Shown: positions 61,330 through 64,000 of the stretch, piece by piece | Position numbering within the stretch: position 1 is the first letter of the stretch | How the letters are laid out: every line of letters starts with the position of its first letter | Assembly (NCBI GenBank): GCA_031549115.1 | Contig: JAVBQJ010000021.1 | Location: forward strand, 33,384-97,383 | Reading direction: 5' to 3' | DNA length: 64,000 bases | Source of the DNA: JAVBQJ01 sp031549115 | Lineage (GTDB): Bacteria > Verrucomicrobiota > Lentisphaeria > Victivallales > Victivallaceae | Made by a program: the position numbers and the translations under genes | The notes under the pieces: generated by a model | Databases searched by the model: none | Told to the model about the DNA's origin: nothing | The model's input: only the letters and a program-made list of their open reading frames with translations

Positions 61330-63981
61330 ATGATCAAGACAAAGATGAAACTTACGACCTCTCCGACCAAACGGCAGCAGATTATCGATGCGATTTCCGC
61401 CCATATCCGGGGCGGAGAGCTCTCCGCCGGTTCGCGTTTGGCCACGATGCGCGATATTTCCGCCAACTTCAACGCCAGTTTGTCGGTGGTTCAGAGCGCG
61501 ATGAAAGAGCTGGTCAATTCCGGCTTGGTCGAGTGCCGCGGCGCCGGGGGCTTTTATGTCCGCTCGTCGGAGGCGGGTGCCGAAGACGCCGAAGCGGCGC
61601 CGGAGCAGCCGACCGGCGGCAGGGTCTTTCTGACCTGCCACCACCACGCCGATCTGGTGTGGCGCCGGACCTACGGCGAATATGACAAAATCCGGGACCG
61701 GCAGATTCGGGAGCTGGAGCGCTACTGCGCCGAATACCCCGATTTTCACTGTTTTTTCGACCAGAGCGAGGTGGTGCGCCGCTATCTGGCGCAGCATCCG
61801 GAGCGGCTCGAAACGCTGCGGCGTTTCGCCGCCAGCGGGCAGATCGAGTGGTTCGGCGGGATGTGCATTCCCGACTTGAATCTCACCGGCGGCGAAGGGC
61901 TGGTGCGCAACCTGCAGGAGGGGCGCGCGACCTACCGGGAGTTTTTCGGCGCGGCGCCGGAGCTGGCAAGTCTCATCGATGCCTTCGGCATGTGCGCCCA
62001 GGTACCGCAGATCCTGCGGAAATCGGGGTATAAAGGGCTGCTTCCCGGCCGGGTGCCGGGGCTGCCGCCGGAGCTGTGCGGCTCGCGCCCGTTCCGGTGG
62101 CGCGGCCTTGACGGCAGTGAAATCGTCACCGCCGGATCCGGTGCGGCGCTCGGCCACTTCGGCTACGAGCACAATGTGCCGGTGATGTTTCCGCCCTCGG
62201 TCCGCCTGGGGCAGACGATCGCCGAACTCAAGCAGACCTCCGGGGATGTGCTGGCGTTTTACATGACCGAAGAAGAGGACCTGGATGAGGATCTCTTCTG
62301 GCTGCTCGAAGCGACCAACCGCAGCGGCGGCAGGCCGGTGACCTTCGGCCGGGTGGCCGATTTCTTCGCCCGCATCGTGCCGGAACGGCTGCCGGTCGCC
62401 GACGGCGAGCTCAATCCGACCTTCAGCGGCTGCTATACCACCCGGAGCCGGGTGAAGCGGCGGCTGCGCCGGACCGAACACGCGCTGGCGACGGCGGAAT
62501 TCGCCGCGGCGCTGGCGGGTCGCGAGGCGGAGCTGGGTGCGGCCTGGCACGACTTCGGTCTGGCGAATTTTCACGACGGCGCCTGCGGCTGTCATACCGA
62601 CGCGGCCAATCAGGATATCATGACGTTGCTGGACCAGGCCGACGAGCGGGTGGAAGCGGTGCTTGACAGCGCTCTCGGGGCGGTCGCCGGCGACGGCGTT
62701 ACGGTGATGAATGCCGCCTCGGAAACCGAACCCGTTTTGATCGAAGCCGAACTGCCGCCGGATGCGGTGCCGGAGGGGGTTCCGGCGCAGCGCGACGGCG
62801 ACCGGGTCGGTTTCGTCGCCGCGTTGCCGGCGTGGGGTATCAGCAGCTTCGCCGTGCGCTCCGGGAAGGGGGCGGCACCGGCGGAAGCATGCGCCGGGCG
62901 TTCGTTTGCGACACGCCACTTCGACGTCAGTTTCCGGGGGGCGCAGCCGGTGATCCACGGGCGCGAACCGGAACGGCAGCTTCTCGGCAACGACGGCTTC
63001 GCCCGGATTCTGTACCGGGCCGATTCCGGCTCGATGTGGACGGAGCAATTTCATTCACCGTATTACAGCGACTGCCGCGAAGAGCTCGAAGGCATCGAGG
63101 CCGGGCCGGTGTGGTACCAGGCGACGGTGACCGGAGAGGCGACCGGCAGGGAATTCGCCGGCATCGAATCGCTGCGCTGGCGGAAGGAATTTCGCTTCTT
63201 CCGCGAACTGGATTACTTCACGCTGCGCTTGACGCTGGATTGGCGGGGGCGCGATACCAAGGTGTCGCTGTCCATTCCGGTGACCCTGAACCCGATGACG
63301 GCGGAGGCGGTATACGCGGTTCCATTCGGCGCGCTCCGGCGCGAACCGTATTTCGAGGTGCCGTACGAATATATATCACGGGCGCGGAAGCTGCGCGCGA
63401 TCGATTATACTTCGGCGCGCGGCGATTGGCCGGCGCTGGAATGGGTCGATTACGCCGGACCCGAGGGCGGAATCGCGGTAGCCAACCGCGGCGTCCCCGG
63501 CTGGCAGATGGTCGGTTCGCAAATACTCGCCAGCCTGCTGCGTTCCGGAACCCATTGCGCCGACGGTTCGCTGGTCCCGGATCCGGGGGCGCTGGACAAC
63601 GGCACGCACGTGTTCGAATTTGCATTCCGGCTGCATGGCGCCGGCGATATTGGCGCCGCGGTCCGACTGGGCGAATACTGGAACCGTCCGCCGGTGACGT
63701 CGGTGAAAACCGGAACTGCGCCGGCGCCGGAACGGTCGCTGCTGCACGGGTTGCCGGAATCGATCCGGGTATCGAGCTATCGCCGCAAGGGCGGCGGCCT
63801 CGTGGTCCGGCTGTACGAAACCCTGGGCCGGATGGTGAGCTTCACTCCGCAAACGGAGGCCGACAAGGCATTCCGCTGGGAGGAAACCGACCTGGAAGAA
63901 ATGGCATTCCAGGCGGTCCAAACCACGCCGTTGGTATTCCGGCCCTTCGAAATCCGCACCTTCCGGTTGACGGAAGTGTAA
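61330..63981 (+). CDS. GntR DNA-binding domain fused to a complete glycoside hydrolase family 38 (alpha-mannosidase) domain
   Basis: 883 residues. Residues ~11-78 are a GntR winged helix (IIDAISAHIRGGELSAGSRL, MRDISANFNASLSVVQSAMKELVNSGLVE). After a short acidic linker, ~97 to the end is a GH38 alpha-mannosidase: HHHADLVW with His106 and Asp108, FGGMCIPDLNLTGGEGLVRN, nucleophile Asp217 in SLIDAFGMCAQVPQILRKSG, SGCYTTRSRVKRRLRRTEHAL, and NFHDGACGCHTD with His415, so all four zinc/catalytic positions are kept; then the C-terminal beta domains. The protein has no signal peptide. It may be a regulator that senses, and perhaps hydrolyses, a mannoside. Start ATG 61330 is uncertain (61309, 61345 possible). 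GGAGGAGGG at 63992-64000 may serve a next gene outside. Confidence 0.9.
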   Translation: MIKTKMKLTTSPTKRQQIIDAISAHIRGGELSAGSRLATMRDISANFNASLSVVQSAMKELVNSGLVECRGAGGFYVRSSEAGAEDAEAAPEQPTGGRVFLTCHHHADLVWRRTYGEYDKIRDRQIRELERYCAEYPDFHCFFDQSEVVRRYLAQHPERLETLRRFAASGQIEWFGGMCIPDLNLTGGEGLVRNLQEGRATYREFFGAAPELASLIDAFGMCAQVPQILRKSGYKGLLPGRVPGLPPELCGSRPFRWRGLDGSEIVTAGSGAALGHFGYEHNVPVMFPPSVRLGQTIAELKQTSGDVLAFYMTEEEDLDEDLFWLLEATNRSGGRPVTFGRVADFFARIVPERLPVADGELNPTFSGCYTTRSRVKRRLRRTEHALATAEFAAALAGREAELGAAWHDFGLANFHDGACGCHTDAANQDIMTLLDQADERVEAVLDSALGAVAGDGVTVMNAASETEPVLIEAELPPDAVPEGVPAQRDGDRVGFVAALPAWGISSFAVRSGKGAAPAEACAGRSFATRHFDVSFRGAQPVIHGREPERQLLGNDGFARILYRADSGSMWTEQFHSPYYSDCREELEGIEAGPVWYQATVTGEATGREFAGIESLRWRKEFRFFRELDYFTLRLTLDWRGRDTKVSLSIPVTLNPMTAEAVYAVPFGALRREPYFEVPYEYISRARKLRAIDYTSARGDWPALEWVDYAGPEGGIAVANRGVPGWQMVGSQILASLLRSGTHCADGSLVPDPGALDNGTHVFEFAFRLHGAGDIGAAVRLGEYWNRPPVTSVKTGTAPAPERSLLHGLPESIRVSSYRRKGGGLVVRLYETLGRMVSFTPQTEADKAFRWEETDLEEMAFQAVQTTPLVFRPFEIRTFRLTEV

Positions 63982-64000
63982 TGGAAATCTTGGAGGAGGG

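Noticed and set aside
58975..63054. Very long open frame (1359 codons) on the minus strand opposite locus 3
   Set aside because: Low-complexity, Arg/Gln/His-rich product without motifs, lying exactly opposite two recognised genes; a by-product of GC-rich codon use.

Overview
The window looks like a chromosomal segment of a GC-rich, Gram-negative member of the PVC superphylum, most likely a Lentisphaerota (Victivallis-like) bacterium. The clues are a small protein of the Planctomycetes/Verrucomicrobia-restricted Minf_1886 type, several prepilin-type pseudopilins with an FTLIELLVVIAII start and an H-X9-DG tail, two DUF4838 proteins, many Gfo/Idh oxidoreductases and TIM-barrel isomerases, an exosortase cluster, and arn genes for lipid A modification. 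This is inferred from families; no 16S rRNA gene is present.

Layout. 0-9 kb holds housekeeping genes: the tail of a pseudopilin, then a minus-strand set (glycerophosphodiesterase, Minf_1886 protein, M16 peptidase, YbaK) and a plus-strand set purA-rodA-pepD. A nested palindromic element (8671-8944) follows. 9-16 kb carries a URO-D-family gene facing an AraC regulator, an exosortase/EpsI-like/TPR operon and tRNA-Thr(TGT). 16-24 kb has a polyprenyl-phosphate sugar-phosphate transferase fused to a WbpM-like domain, a Gfo/Idh enzyme, a GH28-DUF4434 pair and an NAD synthetase whose glutaminase cysteine is glycine. 24-29 kb is a biotin-dependent sodium-pumping decarboxylase unit (birA-oadG-oadA-oadB) with an apparent frameshift near the start of oadB. 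29-33.5 kb is a compact five-gene operon (Gfo/Idh, two TIM-barrel isomerases, a NagB-like protein, a PIG-L deacetylase) that looks like a pathway for an acetylated amino sugar.

33.5-48.6 kb and 58-64 kb contain three self-contained carbohydrate loci. Each combines a GntR-type regulator, one pseudopilin and secreted or cytoplasmic glycan-active proteins: (i) GntR-LacI type regulator, pilin, pectate-lyase-like protein, secreted TIM-barrel protein, GH31; (ii) GntR regulator, GH20-like protein, pilin, DUF4838; (iii) pilin, DUF4838, and a GntR DNA-binding domain fused to a complete GH38 alpha-mannosidase. The promoters in front of the three loci look alike (CTATTGAC box, TATAATT box). No transporter genes are seen in them. 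Between loci ii and iii lie arnA, an orphan ArnT-tail-like membrane protein, arnD, a D-lactate dehydrogenase-like gene and a small group (EEP-family hydrolase, HIT protein, left-handed beta-helix acyltransferase, sigma-54 activator).

Non-coding DNA is also notable. A dispersed repeat with a TTTTTGCCGCC/GGCGGCAAAAA hairpin occurs three times, each time directly 3' of a gene and in that gene's orientation. A multi-hairpin stretch separates arnD from the dehydrogenase gene. The strongest candidates for new biology are the GntR-GH38 fusion, the pilin-linked glycan loci as a system, and the repeat family.
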